A stretch of DNA of 64,000 bases. Origin: Saccharomycopsis phalli (taxonomy: Eukaryota > Ascomycota > Saccharomycetes > Ascoideales > Saccharomycopsidaceae). The notes under the pieces are model-generated. The model ran no database searches, was not told the origin of the DNA, and saw only the letters and a program-made list of their open reading frames with translations. Positions 9,828-19,192 of the stretch are shown piece after piece. A program made the position numbers and the translations under genes. The stretch spans positions 1,488,001 to 1,552,000 of the forward strand of contig CP073216.1 in NCBI GenBank assembly GCA_020342235.1, given 5' to 3'. Position 1 is the stretch's first letter; every line of letters starts with the position of its first letter.

Positions 9828-10193
9828 TGAACACCATAAGTAAGTCACCGATAACGGAGATCTGTTCTCCGCTAGAATGAACTCATGATACTGCACAACA
9901 TACAGTTAACGCAGTTGTAAAGGAATGTGAATATCTTAGGCGTATAGGCTTATGAGGGGATACTTCTACTATAAAAGGAGAAATATTTCCGTAGTAGGGA
10001 TCATTAAAGAATATCAATTCAACCATCACTACCGTCAAGATTATTTAGTTATGAAAGGAACAAAACTCATCTATAATTAACTAAATATCTGAGCATAAGT
10101 TTGTAACGATGTCACACTCAATAGAAGAGGAATTTGGCATCAACATAAACAACAACGTTGACCTTGAGTTTTGCAACTCAGACAGTCCTTGAA
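9828..10193 (+). mobile_element. Possible third LTR type followed by a truncated gag start
   Basis: From about 9828 (TGTTGAGGTTGAACACC) to about 10095 (...ATATCTGAGCA) the DNA has a TG...CA outline and a TATAAAAGG box near 9970. Thirteen bases later an ATG at 10109 opens a 28-codon frame (MSHSIEEEFGININNNVDLE...), then stop. This resembles an LTR plus the first codons of a gag gene, truncated and followed by a family A LTR-like copy. No second LTR or pol was found, so this is inference. Confidence 0.3.
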
Positions 10194-10204
10194 TTCCATT
10201 GAGA

Positions 10205-10395
10205 GGGCCAAGACCTCCCCTTTTTAGTTGTTATTTCCTGTCTGGCTCTAGCTCCTCGAATAAAGTGCCCCAACCCGCGTAACTTCACTTCCGTCGAGTA
10301 ATTGCCCTTTTCAAGTATAAATAGTCAGGCTTTTCTTGAAATAGTCAAGCAAATATATTTTAGCTATTTACCAACTCGTATCTCAGTTACTACAC
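10205..10395 (+). mobile_element. LTR-like repeat, family A
   Basis: It contains CAAGTATAAATAGTCAGGC, TAGTCAAGCAAATATATTTT and CCAACTCGTATCTCAGTTAC, matching the other family A copies. It ends about 275 bp from tRNA-Arg, the kind of site favoured by yeast LTR retroelements. Confidence 0.5.
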
Positions 10396-10436
10396 TACAT
10401 GTAACATAAAGTAACACTTTTGTCAATTCACTGTCC

Positions 10437-10660
10437 TCAGCTGTATAAGCATGGCGTTCATATTACAAGTTGACAGCCAAATCATGTGCTGGAGAATCAT
10501 GTTCCAACACGTTTTGGTAAAACTTAATAAGTTTGTGGACTGATTTTTGGTCAGCAAACACTTTTCCAAGGTATTGCGTATGCCATGAATGGAATCTACT
10601 ATGTCATCAATGAGCGATAGAATTCGAGACTCCAAGAGCTCTGGACATTGGAGGTCATAA
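10437..10660 (-). pseudogene. Decayed gag-like fragment
   Basis: On the minus strand this encodes DLQCPELLESRILSLIDDI and following residues. It is closely matched at 33770-34010 on the plus strand (DLRCPELLEARILLLIDDM), also in nucleotide sequence. The copy at 33.4-34.0 kb continues a Gag-like frame, so this is read as a retroelement fragment. It runs up to tRNA-Arg. Confidence 0.45.
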
Positions 10661-10669
10661 AAAAAGAAG

Positions 10670-10752
10670 CTTCCCCACCAGGACTCGAACCTGGAATCTC
10701 TCGATTCCCCGACTATCGTAGTCGAGCGCCTTAACCATTGGGCCATGAGGAA
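10670..10752 (-). tRNA. tRNA-Arg (anticodon ACG), 10-nt intron
   Basis: A seven-base-pair acceptor stem (TTCCTCA with TGGGGAA), a D arm around GCCCAATGGTTAAGGC, and a T arm with GGTTCGAGTCC. The anticodon stem CTCGA/TCGAG closes only if a 10-nt intron (10706-10715) is removed after position 37. This gives the loop CTACGAA and anticodon ACG (10717-10719). The exon sequence closely resembles other yeast tRNA-Arg(ACG). A T7 run follows on the minus strand as Pol III terminator. Confidence 0.9.
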
Positions 10753-11194
10753 TGAAGCTTTTGACTGTAACAGATTTGAAGATGTTCAATTCCATCTTGA
10801 AGCGGGTTGAACAACTCTTGCAAGCGATAAATATCCCATGTCATACTATTTCAAAAGGTATTGTATGTTGATTATCATATTTTGTTTAAAATCAAAGAAA
10901 GAGGTAATGTCATGTATGCCTCGTAATCCTTTGATATATCCAATACGTTATTTCTATGACAATTGCTACTGCATCTATAAAAAATTTACTCAGTCCTCTG
11001 TTTATTATCCGTATTTCTTGAATTGAATTTCTTGAATTTCTTAAACTCTTTTCTTACTTCCTTTCTTGCTTCGTTTCTTATTTCTTAAATGCCTTTTCTG
11101 AAACTTTCCAATGTCCAATCCTTGGCTTGTCGCACATCGAGCCCATGGCATTACCCGCCCGTGAGTATATCTCCAGCTGGCAACAAATCTCACC

Positions 11195-11830
11195 ATGTCC
11201 AACGCTACCAATTCGTCAGGAAACTCTACATTCTTTGAGAATGAAGATCATCCAAAGCCGGTGAAGATTTCCGTCTTCACGCCGCTCATCTACGTGGGAA
11301 TCATTCTAACTGCGTTTGTGATCTTCTCCAAAGTATATCGCCAACGGTCCTTGAAACGGCTCTCAAGAACCAGACCATTTTTCCCGGAAAATGTCCAGAA
11401 GCAAATGTATTTGGAGCTCAAGGCAACTGAGCCAAGACCAAACGAAAAGGTGCTAAAGGCAGCTTTGTTCAGATGGGCCTCTGAGTCGATCCGAAGAAGT
11501 CTCAAGTTGAAAGAATGCGAGCCGTTCATGACAAAAATGTACCAGGCTGGATCCATTGGTGACGATTTGTGGACGCGTTTCACATTGGCCCAGAAAATGG
11601 AGGAGCTAGTCGTCCAGGAAATTCTTGCCGAGGTAGAGTCGCTCAAGGCCAACTGGAGCCCAAAGTTTTTCCCCTTGTTGCAAGAATTGACCTTTAACGA
11701 GGCCATCAAACGGCGTGTGTCTGCCATGGACCAGTTGAAAGAGTCTCAGTTGGAGCAATGGGGAATCAAGAAAGAGACTTTGGAAAAAGCAGTGTCCCAA
11801 CGTGCTAAGATGAAGTTGGAAGTCAAGTGA
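11195..11830 (+). CDS. SEC66: Sec63 complex translocation subunit Sec66
   Basis: A 211-residue protein with a short luminal N-terminus carrying N-glycosylation motifs (NAT, NSS, NST). One membrane segment follows (residues about 27-46, TPLIYVGIILTAFVIF), then a cytosolic helical domain. NSTFFENE, SVFTPLIYV, KVLKAALFRWASESIRRSLKLKE and GSIGDDLWTRF match Sec66/Sec71 of other yeasts. Sec66 works with Sec62, Sec63 and Sec72 in post-translational import into the ER. The ATG at 11195 directly precedes the conserved N-terminus. No frameshift is seen. Confidence 0.93.
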   Translation: MSNATNSSGNSTFFENEDHPKPVKISVFTPLIYVGIILTAFVIFSKVYRQRSLKRLSRTRPFFPENVQKQMYLELKATEPRPNEKVLKAALFRWASESIRRSLKLKECEPFMTKMYQAGSIGDDLWTRFTLAQKMEELVVQEILAEVESLKANWSPKFFPLLQELTFNEAIKRRVSAMDQLKESQLEQWGIKKETLEKAVSQRAKMKLEVK

Positions 11831-12039
11831 GCCGGTTGTATTTCAAATTTGTACAATAAATGCATGCCACACTAGTGTGTGAGTACCTTGTAAGCTGATT
11901 AGTATGTTTGTCGTTGGAGAATTATCATGTACATTGCCATTGTAGAGAATTGCGTCATGAAGCGCTTTTGGTTTTTATGAATGACGGTTGAATTGAAGAC
12001 CGGGCTAATAATGGAGAAATCTGCCTGTATTATAGTGAA

Positions 12040-12176
12040 AATATCCAGTGGACTAGCCAAGTCCATTGTACAGGGCAAACGAGTCTTCCAAGTATAAATA
12101 GTCGGGCATTTAAGTAGTCAAGAAAATGTATTTTAGCTATTCTATCCACAGATATCTTGGTTATATTATACCTTTG
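12040..12176 (+). mobile_element. LTR-like repeat, family A (partial)
   Basis: It carries GGACTAGCCAAGTCCATT, GAGTCTTCCAAGTATAAATA and TTTTAGCTATTCTATCC, matching the family A copies. Confidence 0.45.
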
Positions 12177-12299
12177 TTGTGCCATGCAAGTTAGCCTTGG
12201 ATTTTTGGGCTTGTATTAGAATAGAGAATATGTGCCTTTGACAAAGGCATTGATCAATTAGAATGGAGCAAGAAGCAAAATCTGTTTTTTACTAGATTG

Positions 12300-12665
12300 T
12301 CATGATAGGATGTTTATTGGCTATGATGGATTTTTTATTAGATTGTCATGATAGGATGCTAATTAGCTACAATGGATCTTTTTTTTTAAATTGGCCATGA
12401 TATAATGTTAATTAGCTATGATAGAATGTATTAAATAGTCTGATAGAATGTTAATTAGCTATGATAGAATGTTAATCAGCCTGTTAGAATGTTAATAAGC
12501 CTGATAGAATGCTAATAAGCCTGATAGAATGCTAATTAGCCTGATAGAATGCTAATTAGCCTGATAAAATGTATTAAATAGCCTGATAGAATGCATTAAT
12601 TAGCCTGATAGAATGTTATTAGCCATGATAGAATGTACTAAATAGCCTGATAAAATGTTATTATT
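12300..12665. repeat. About 20-bp imperfect minisatellite
   Basis: Repeats of GCCTGATAGAATGCTAATTA and variants (TATTAAATA, GTTAATAAG), preceded by two longer units with TTAGATTGTCATGATAGGAT. It fills most of the gap between SEC66 and the FAB1-like gene. No gene is visible here. Confidence 0.8.
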
Positions 12666-12857
12666 AGCATGTCATTGACATCTCAAATACTGTCAATGAA
12701 AAACAGTACGACAGACGTAAAACTGTAAACTGCAGCCAATCTGATCCAAATGTCATTTAATTTAACCGAAAATTGTAACTCCATATTCAATTTCACACTC
12801 TTGACATTTCAAGGAAAAATAAAGCCTTGACAACTTAACCAGCTCTTGATATCTAGA

Positions 12858-15800
12858 CTAAGCACAATGCCAGGAGTCAGGCGCAAGGAGAATGCTCTGG
12901 TCAATCATATTTCGAAACTCGGTCTTGCGTTCCTTTGGAGTGACGACTGAATTGTTTTTTTTTTCAATCAAAGTCAATGAATCATTAATCCACCGATCAA
13001 GTGATTGTTCCCAAGGAAAGAAATAATCCGTCAACCCAAGTACAATTTCAGAGTCCTTTAGCCCCGCCACCAACGAGTAGTCCTTGACATTGATTCGTTC
13101 GAGGAAAAGAGTGTCGTTACGAATACTAGCACGGATTTGTTTTCGACAATGCACTCGAGTAAAAATCGGGCTGCTAGGTTTAATTTTCGGGGACAGTTTA
13201 ATTTTCGGGGACAGTTTAATTTCAGGGGACAGTTTAATTTCAGGGGACAGTTTAATTTCAAGGCACAGTCCAATTTCAAGAGACAGTCCAATTTCAAGAG
13301 ACAGTCCAACTTCAAGAGACTCCCCATCTCCAAATGATAGCCCAACTTCAAGGGGCATCAGTCCACGGAGGACATTTTCAAGCACAAGGAAATAAACCCG
13401 TTCTAGCCGAATTCTCACCAGATAAATACCATACATCTTGACAAGTGCCGTTGGAAGCCCGTGGAAAATCGCCTGAGCCATGTACTCGAAATAGCTTGGC
13501 ACAATAGAGAGAAGCGTGCGGAACTGCAGACAAGTCAAACGTCGAAGCGTAAATCTGCCATCTGCAGTGACGTTGTCATCCAGGGTCCGGGAAAGACTGG
13601 CAATAAAGCCTCGGACACTGCACAGGTTCCGTAAAGTATCAAACTGCTGGGCATAGAAGATTTTGCACGAAGCCTCTGGGTATTCGTACTTCAAGTGGAC
13701 TCCGCTCTTTTTGAGAAGCCACTCTTCGGACGAGGCTGAGCTTTCGTTATATAGAGAGTCCAATTTTGCCGCGTACTCTGGACTGTTTAGCGTAAATGCC
13801 ACCATGGAAATAGGATCGCTTGTTGTGACAATGACTGGGGAATCCAGAAACAAAAAGTCGGGGAATGGAGCAGGGATCGGAGCAAGGCTCGAAGTAGCAG
13901 TGCTGAGGAATTTCAGCATCATCATAAATAGCTGGTCCTTATTTGGCGGAGGATCGCTGGTGTTGGACTGGAACGACGACTTGGCAGTGTCGTCTTGAGC
14001 AGCGTCGGATATATTTTTATACACCACGGCCTTTGGAGCGGTCACTGGCTTGGCTAGACGGGCTTGTTTGGCGTGTTTCCGCTGCATGTAGTTGAAGTAT
14101 TCCTTCATTTTGCGTACCTTGGGATCGTAGTTGCTAAATTCTCTTTGGAGAAGCGTCTTGGATCCAAACGAAGGGGTAACGGGCGAATGGTTACCTGAAA
14201 TGATCGCCTCCAACTGCGAGACCCTGTCCCTGACATTGTTTCGGGACCTTGGTGGAATCTCGCTTGGCGGTGGATCTTTGGGTGGCGAAAGTTTGTCTGG
14301 AGGCAGGCCCAGGGGAGATTTGGGCAGTTTTTTTTCGTCAAAATATGTCATAAACTCCGAGGATGCCATGCTGGAGAGGTTGAATTGAGCAAATTCCTCG
14401 GTCCATTGGAGGTACTTTTCCTGGACCCTGGTGCAGATTGTGTACATTCCAAGGTAATCTTCCACCAGCGACTGGTCAAAGAGCTGTTGCAAGTCCAAAA
14501 TAAGCTGCTTTTCGTGATCCCTGGCGTCGTTTGTCAACTGTGCGACTTTATAAGCAGCCTGCTCGTTGGCAATGTTGGCCAAACTCGAGCAAATGCCGGC
14601 AAACAACCGTTCAATCACGTCACAGAGCTGCTGGTGGCAGCTGGATTTCAAGCTGGCGTTTGTTTCGGGGTCGACTGGCATTTCCAACGACGGGCTGTGG
14701 AGCTCATACACTTGCACTGAGGAATATTTTGCCTTGGCAATGTGTCCATGTAGGCTAAACTGCCAGGTATGATTTTGGCCAGGATGCCCACAGAATTGGC
14801 ATGTCACTTGGCTTAGAAACACCGTTTCAAGAAACTTTCCAAAGGAATAGTGTCGTAAGTTGTTTTCCAAGGGCACTGGCTCGCTGGTGCATCCACAGTG
14901 GCATGTCTGCCACCAGAAGATTTCATTGTAGATGGTGTTGGAGGTGTCCACAGATACTTGGAGACGGCCTGAGCCGTGTATATAAGTCCTGAGGTGGACG
15001 TTTTGCGGCTGGGCACAGGTTGAGCACTGCAGAGTGCTGACGAGATGTTCGATGCATTGAGCTAGCGAGATGTCGTTTCCGGCGAGGTAGTACTCGATGG
15101 ACATTATTTCTGGCCGTTTGCAGTGAGTCATGAGTGTATTGGAGAGAGTAGTGTGAGTATTGGAGAGAGTAGTGTGAGTATTGGAGAGAGTAGTGTGAGT
15201 ATTGGAGAGAGTAGTATGAGTATTGGAGAAAGCAGTAGGCATCTTGGAATGAGCAGTAGGCATCTTGGAATAAACAGTGAGCGTCTTGGAATAATTCCCC
15301 GGCGTTTCAGAGCTATACAAGAAGCAAAAACTCTGGTGACTAGCCACTTGGAGATGCTGCGGATGCTGGCTCTGATAATCTTCCCAAAGACACGAATATC
15401 GCTTTAGACGTCTTGCCGTGTTGAGACGAGCATTCCGGACCACTGATTCAGCTAGCTCCTGGTACTGGATCAGCAGGAGTTTCGGTGCAACCACCTGGAC
15501 ATCGCTATAATGACCAATCAGCTGGAGCTGGTCGAGCTGCAGGATGAGCATTTCAGATGTTCTCAGCAAAAAAGGCACGGGAATTTCCACAGTAGAAGAC
15601 GTGGATAGGTGCAAATCAAACGGAAATCGTGGCAGACATGACGAGTAGTTGCCGTACAACGCTTCCTCGCGCCGGAGATCAAGCATACAATGGACCAAGA
15701 ACCGCACAAGCGGCTTCATCATAGTAAGCTGAGCAGCACCACACAACGCGACAGTGCAATGTTCATCACAGGCCAACACAGCCACATGTTGAGTGGCTCC

Positions 15801-16772
15801 ACTGCCGGCAAATGAACGCACCAGAAACGAGTCAAAGCCCGTACCGACAAGACACGGTGCTGGAAGAAGACGGACGTGCGACGGAGCCAACTGTACGGGC
15901 AGGAGCTGGGCAGCAGAAGTGACGACAACACAGCCCAAATGCTGAGCGGCCTGGGCCAAAACCCGGGGCCGAACGTTTGCAACAACGGTGATTTTTGCCT
16001 GGCCAAGTAGCTCGAGGAAATGGTGGTTGATGGGATGTCCGCTGAGCACGAGATTCGGCCGCGGAACAAGCCGTTTGATCACCGTGAGAAGGTGCCGGAA
16101 GTACAGTCTTTCTTCGGCCATTGTCTGGGCGATGCTGCACAACTCTGGTGCGGAAGACGGAGTGAGTGGGAAATTAAGCAAAAGAACAATAGGAGCAGGA
16201 AGCACCGGCGACATTGACCGGAGCGCGACGTTTCCACTAAAGGCCAATCCCCGGATACACCCCGAATCGTGGGGCCGGCCTGGAAGACACTTGACCTTGA
16301 CGCGGCGGGGCACCGCCACAGCCAGGCGGCAGACCGCGAAGATGGCGCGGCGCCACACGCGGCGCAGGCGGGCGTCCAACGGGCCCAACGTCTGGTCGAC
16401 CATGGCCTTTAAATGGCGCCTTGAGACGGGCAGAAGCGACTCAAACATCGGCTCGCGTGCTTGGCCAGCTGACGGCGCCACAGGCTCGGCTACAGTGTCA
16501 ATTTTCGTCGAGTACACCGACACAGTATCCTCCAAATCGGCATCGTGGCTCCCATGGCACATGGAACAAATCCGCAACTCTCCATAGTGGCCGTACCTGA
16601 ACCCGGGAACCAGCCCGGTGCACTCGGAGCAGAAGATCTTGCCACAAAACCGACAGTGGTGTCTTCTCCGGAACGTGGTGAACCCGGCCTCACACTGTAG
16701 GCATTTGCTGGTGGAGCGGTCCTCGGCCCAAAGCAGTCGGGGAAGCGGTACAAAAGAAGGCGGGGGCGCCAT
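12858..16772 (-). CDS. FAB1: Fab1/PIKfyve-like protein with degenerate lipid-kinase domain
   Basis: A 1304-residue protein with the domain order of Fab1, the endosomal/vacuolar PI(3)P 5-kinase. The N-terminal FYVE finger (residues about 15-75) keeps the WAED start, RRRHHCRFCG and the Cys pairs, so PI(3)P binding looks intact. A CCT/chaperonin-like domain (about 175-440) and the Cys-rich CCR region (about 480-740, with SIEYYLAGNDISLAQ and HGSGRLQVSV) follow. The C-terminal kinase region (about 1015-1304) is recognisable by GVHLKYEYPEASCKIFY, PSYFEYMAQAIFHGLPTAL, NDTLFLERINVKDYSL and VVTPKERKTEF. However, the glycine-rich loop is missing, the ATP-binding Lys of the DDRFI-K motif is Arg (DGRFTLRRL), and the DLKGS segment is replaced by a repeat array (residues about 1142-1200). 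A 7-residue repeat (SNTHTTL) lies in CCR at about 494-549. The first ATG in frame (16772) is used; five codons upstream are open from a GTG. It may be a divergent paralogue. Confidence 0.85.
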   Translation of the reverse strand: MAPPPSFVPLPRLLWAEDRSTSKCLQCEAGFTTFRRRHHCRFCGKIFCSECTGLVPGFRYGHYGELRICSMCHGSHDADLEDTVSVYSTKIDTVAEPVAPSAGQAREPMFESLLPVSRRHLKAMVDQTLGPLDARLRRVWRRAIFAVCRLAVAVPRRVKVKCLPGRPHDSGCIRGLAFSGNVALRSMSPVLPAPIVLLLNFPLTPSSAPELCSIAQTMAEERLYFRHLLTVIKRLVPRPNLVLSGHPINHHFLELLGQAKITVVANVRPRVLAQAAQHLGCVVVTSAAQLLPVQLAPSHVRLLPAPCLVGTGFDSFLVRSFAGSGATQHVAVLACDEHCTVALCGAAQLTMMKPLVRFLVHCMLDLRREEALYGNYSSCLPRFPFDLHLSTSSTVEIPVPFLLRTSEMLILQLDQLQLIGHYSDVQVVAPKLLLIQYQELAESVVRNARLNTARRLKRYSCLWEDYQSQHPQHLQVASHQSFCFLYSSETPGNYSKTLTVYSKMPTAHSKMPTAFSNTHTTLSNTHTTLSNTHTTLSNTHTTLSNTLMTHCKRPEIMSIEYYLAGNDISLAQCIEHLVSTLQCSTCAQPQNVHLRTYIHGSGRLQVSVDTSNTIYNEIFWWQTCHCGCTSEPVPLENNLRHYSFGKFLETVFLSQVTCQFCGHPGQNHTWQFSLHGHIAKAKYSSVQVYELHSPSLEMPVDPETNASLKSSCHQQLCDVIERLFAGICSSLANIANEQAAYKVAQLTNDARDHEKQLILDLQQLFDQSLVEDYLGMYTICTRVQEKYLQWTEEFAQFNLSSMASSEFMTYFDEKKLPKSPLGLPPDKLSPPKDPPPSEIPPRSRNNVRDRVSQLEAIISGNHSPVTPSFGSKTLLQREFSNYDPKVRKMKEYFNYMQRKHAKQARLAKPVTAPKAVVYKNISDAAQDDTAKSSFQSNTSDPPPNKDQLFMMMLKFLSTATSSLAPIPAPFPDFLFLDSPVIVTTSDPISMVAFTLNSPEYAAKLDSLYNESSASSEEWLLKKSGVHLKYEYPEASCKIFYAQQFDTLRNLCSVRGFIASLSRTLDDNVTADGRFTLRRLTCLQFRTLLSIVPSYFEYMAQAIFHGLPTALVKMYGIYLVRIRLERVYFLVLENVLRGLMPLEVGLSFGDGESLEVGLSLEIGLSLEIGLCLEIKLSPEIKLSPEIKLSPKIKLSPKIKPSSPIFTRVHCRKQIRASIRNDTLFLERINVKDYSLVAGLKDSEIVLGLTDYFFPWEQSLDRWINDSLTLIEKKNNSVVTPKERKTEFRNMIDQSILLAPDSWHCA
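13170..13345. repeat. 18-bp coding minisatellite in the FAB1-like kinase domain
   Basis: About nine copies of an 18-bp unit (GGGGACAGTTTAATTTCA type) encode a 6-residue repeat of the form K-L-S-P-E-I on the minus strand, shading into a G-L-S-L-E-I version. The frame is preserved. The array sits where the conserved segment with DLKGS is expected. Confidence 0.9.
15125..15290. repeat. 21-bp coding minisatellite in the FAB1-like CCR region
   Basis: Four to five near-identical 21-bp units (AGTGTGAGTATTGGAGAGAG plus T) encode SNTHTTL, flanked by related diverged units (SKMPTAH, SNTLMTH). It lies between FCFLYSS and the conserved SIEYY block, probably in a surface loop. Confidence 0.9.
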
Positions 16773-17041
16773 TTGGCTGCGCGACACGTCTATTCAGGGG
16801 CTTTGGGACGACTTTGGGGCCTCTCTGGTGTTGATGGTGCGATGAGGCGTGTCTCTGGCTGGGTGCGTCCCGTGGAAATGGTATAAACGGGTAAAAAATC
16901 ACGTTTGGCGTTTGGCCAAGGTGCATGAGTGTTGAGTAAGGATGTTGGGTTGTCATTGATATGAATGTTGGATAAATCTGAGATGTTGTACGTTGAATGT
17001 GGATATATTATGTCTAGAGATATTTCTGAATATTCATTTAC

Positions 17042-17235
17042 GTTTGAGATTGAATTGTTTGAGATTGAATTGTTTGAGATTGAATTGTTTGAGATTGAAT
17101 TGTTTGAGATTGAATTGTTTGAGATTGAATTGTTTGAGATTGAATTGTTTGAGATTGAATATATTTGAGGTTGAATATATTTGAGGTTGAATATATTTGA
17201 GATTGAATATATTTGAGATTAAATATATTTGAGAT
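17042..17235. repeat. 15-bp minisatellite (GAGATTGAATTGTTT)
   Basis: About eight perfect units, then variants with GAATATATTTGAGGTT. It lies in the 1.2-kb gap upstream of the Gag-like gene and makes spurious open frames in several phases. Confidence 0.9.
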
Positions 17236-17365
17236 GTGAAATATTCTACATCTAGAGACATTTCTGAATATTCATCTACATTTTGAAATGTGAAATATTG
17301 TACATTTGAGATGTGAATATTTTATATTTTCAGATGTGGATATTCTACATTGTGAGATGTGAATA

Positions 17366-17445
17366 TTCGACATTTTGAAATGCAAAATATTCTACATTTT
17401 GAAATGCAAAATATTCTACATTTTGAAATGCAAAATATTCTACAT
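17366..17445. repeat. 24-bp tandem repeat
   Basis: Three copies of ACATTTTGAAATGCAAAATA plus TTCT, with related diverged units just upstream (17270-17365). Confidence 0.8.
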
Positions 17446-17904
17446 CTAGAGAAATTTCCCAATACCTACACTAGAGAATTTCCAAATATCTACACTGGTG
17501 AATTTCCCAATACCTACACCTATATACATTTCCCAGTACAATTCCTTGCAAAATCACCTTGACTTGCCGACTCAGTTACCTTGCCAATATCCAGTGGGCT
17601 TCCGATTCTCAACCTATTTAATACCCGTTGTTATTCCAACCACATTGCACTGCAAGTCTCAGATCCACAATCTGCTTCTAAAAAAATTGCGCCTCTTCCT
17701 TTCAACTCATGTGCCCACCGCTTTATGCAGTGTCTTTTGGTCCTCAAATGTGATACATCCCACGAGCCGCAAACTATCTCAGATTACATCGTCGGAACAC
17801 CACTGTTTGTAAATTATCATGAAACTAATGAAAAAAGGAAATCTGCTCCTTGTTACTGTTTCAAACTTAAGGACTTGAGGAGATTTCCAACCAGATTAAT
17901 AAAG

Positions 17905-17914
17905 TGTATAAAAG
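17905..17914 (+). promoter_or_regulatory. TATA box of the Gag-like gene
   Basis: GTATAAAAGA lies about 80 bp upstream of the ATG at 17993, a normal distance for a yeast Pol II promoter. Confidence 0.5.
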
Positions 17915-17992
17915 ACAAAGATCCGCTCAATCAAAGATCCGCCATACATAACCTTTGCACATCTATCCTTTGCGCATCGCTTGCAACTCACC

Positions 17993-18652
17993 ATGGCATT
18001 ATTCAATCCTCCACCGTTGGAATATCAAACCAGAAAAATACCCAGTCCATATCTCCATTTGGAAAACCCACTCAGTGACGACTTGAGACGCATCTTGCAA
18101 AACGGTCATGGCCTGTTTGGAAGCGTCACCATGCTTCCACCAGAAAAGAACCATTTCGCCTTTGAAAACTGGAAAATGGCCTTGGAAGAGGCCTTTGATG
18201 CTGTAGGAATCTCGCAAGTGCTCACTGGACCTTCTGAGCCCGAATGGGATTCCATGGACTCTAATCTAAAGTCCCTCTTCAAGACACTCATCCACGCAGC
18301 CTTTCCAGAATCGTTTGTCTACAATATGGAAAACTGGCCAAACGAAACCTACAAAGCACTTTGTTCCCGGCGGATGGACAACTATATTCGCTCCCGGGAC
18401 AAGATCTTGAATGCGCTTATTACCTTTACAGTGGATACCGACAGAGACAGCATCTTCTCAAACATTAACCGGTATAAAAGAGAAACAAAGCTAGACGAGG
18501 ACGCGCTAATTAGCGAGATTATCAAAGTAAATGGCTGGGATAACACCCAGTACGCATATTCCTTGAGCCTGCAACTGCTCCCGTTGGCAGTGAATATTGA
18601 GAGCATTCTTGATCTAATGACCGAGGAAGGTTGTTGGAAGTCCTGTGGGTGA
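17993..18652 (+). CDS. Gag-like protein, possibly domesticated
   Basis: A 219-residue intact ORF. Its core (FENWKMALEEAFDAVGISQV, then LTGPSEPEW, then LFKTLIHAAFPESFVYNMEN and helical stretches) has the pattern of Ty1/copia Gag N-terminal domains: F-x-x-W-x-x-x-L-x-x-A-F, a G-(x)-V-L turn, then an L-I-H helix and a run of helices. There is no zinc knuckle, protease, integrase or reverse transcriptase downstream, and I see no flanking LTR pair. The gene has its own TATA box and a normal leader. The frame extends four codons upstream to a TTG; the ATG at 17993 is used. It could be a captured gag gene, an intact remnant, or an unrelated helical protein. The Gag assignment is by pattern, not by a search. 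Confidence 0.55.
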   Translation: MALFNPPPLEYQTRKIPSPYLHLENPLSDDLRRILQNGHGLFGSVTMLPPEKNHFAFENWKMALEEAFDAVGISQVLTGPSEPEWDSMDSNLKSLFKTLIHAAFPESFVYNMENWPNETYKALCSRRMDNYIRSRDKILNALITFTVDTDRDSIFSNINRYKRETKLDEDALISEIIKVNGWDNTQYAYSLSLQLLPLAVNIESILDLMTEEGCWKSCG

Positions 18653-18820
18653 AAATGTTCATCAAAGTATTAATTGGATAGTATTCCAAAGTAGCTGAAC
18701 CATAAGAAAGCCGTAATATCATTGCTGTTTACTGCGCAACAAGCTCAACTGTGTATTTTCAATATTGAACGATAATCAAATTACTGTAGCCATTGGTCAT
18801 TAGAAGACGGAAGGCATTAT

Positions 18821-18905
18821 TACGGCTGAGATGTGTATATTTACGGTCGAGACGTATATATTTACGGCTGAGACGTGTATATTTACGGCCAATGTGCGTA
18901 TATTT
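18821..18905. repeat. 21-bp tandem repeat
   Basis: Four units of TACGGCTGAGACGTGTATATT(T) with small changes, in the gap between the Gag-like gene and the secreted repeat protein. Confidence 0.8.
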
Positions 18906-19192
18906 AATTTTTTGTATAGTATTCTTAGTATCAAACAAATACTCACAATGCCTTGGCCCAATGCCATGGAATTTTGCCATTCAATAGTCTGCATGCTATT
19001 TAAACAGCCGTATGCACATCGGAATGTCGAATTCAACAAAGAGGATACATTCACTCTTCAGTAGCCATTGACAAAATAAATTCACACAATATTATCATCG
19101 CACCTCTTATTATTCTCTATTGTTTTGTTCCGCCACTTTTCTGTCTATTCTCCGGTGTTTTCTTTGGCACTGCCATACCACTTCGTTTCAAC

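Noticed and set aside
10423-10746. 107-codon minus-strand ORF starting MAQWLRRSTT
   Set aside because: Its first part is a translation of tRNA-Arg; its second part is the gag-like remnant reported separately.
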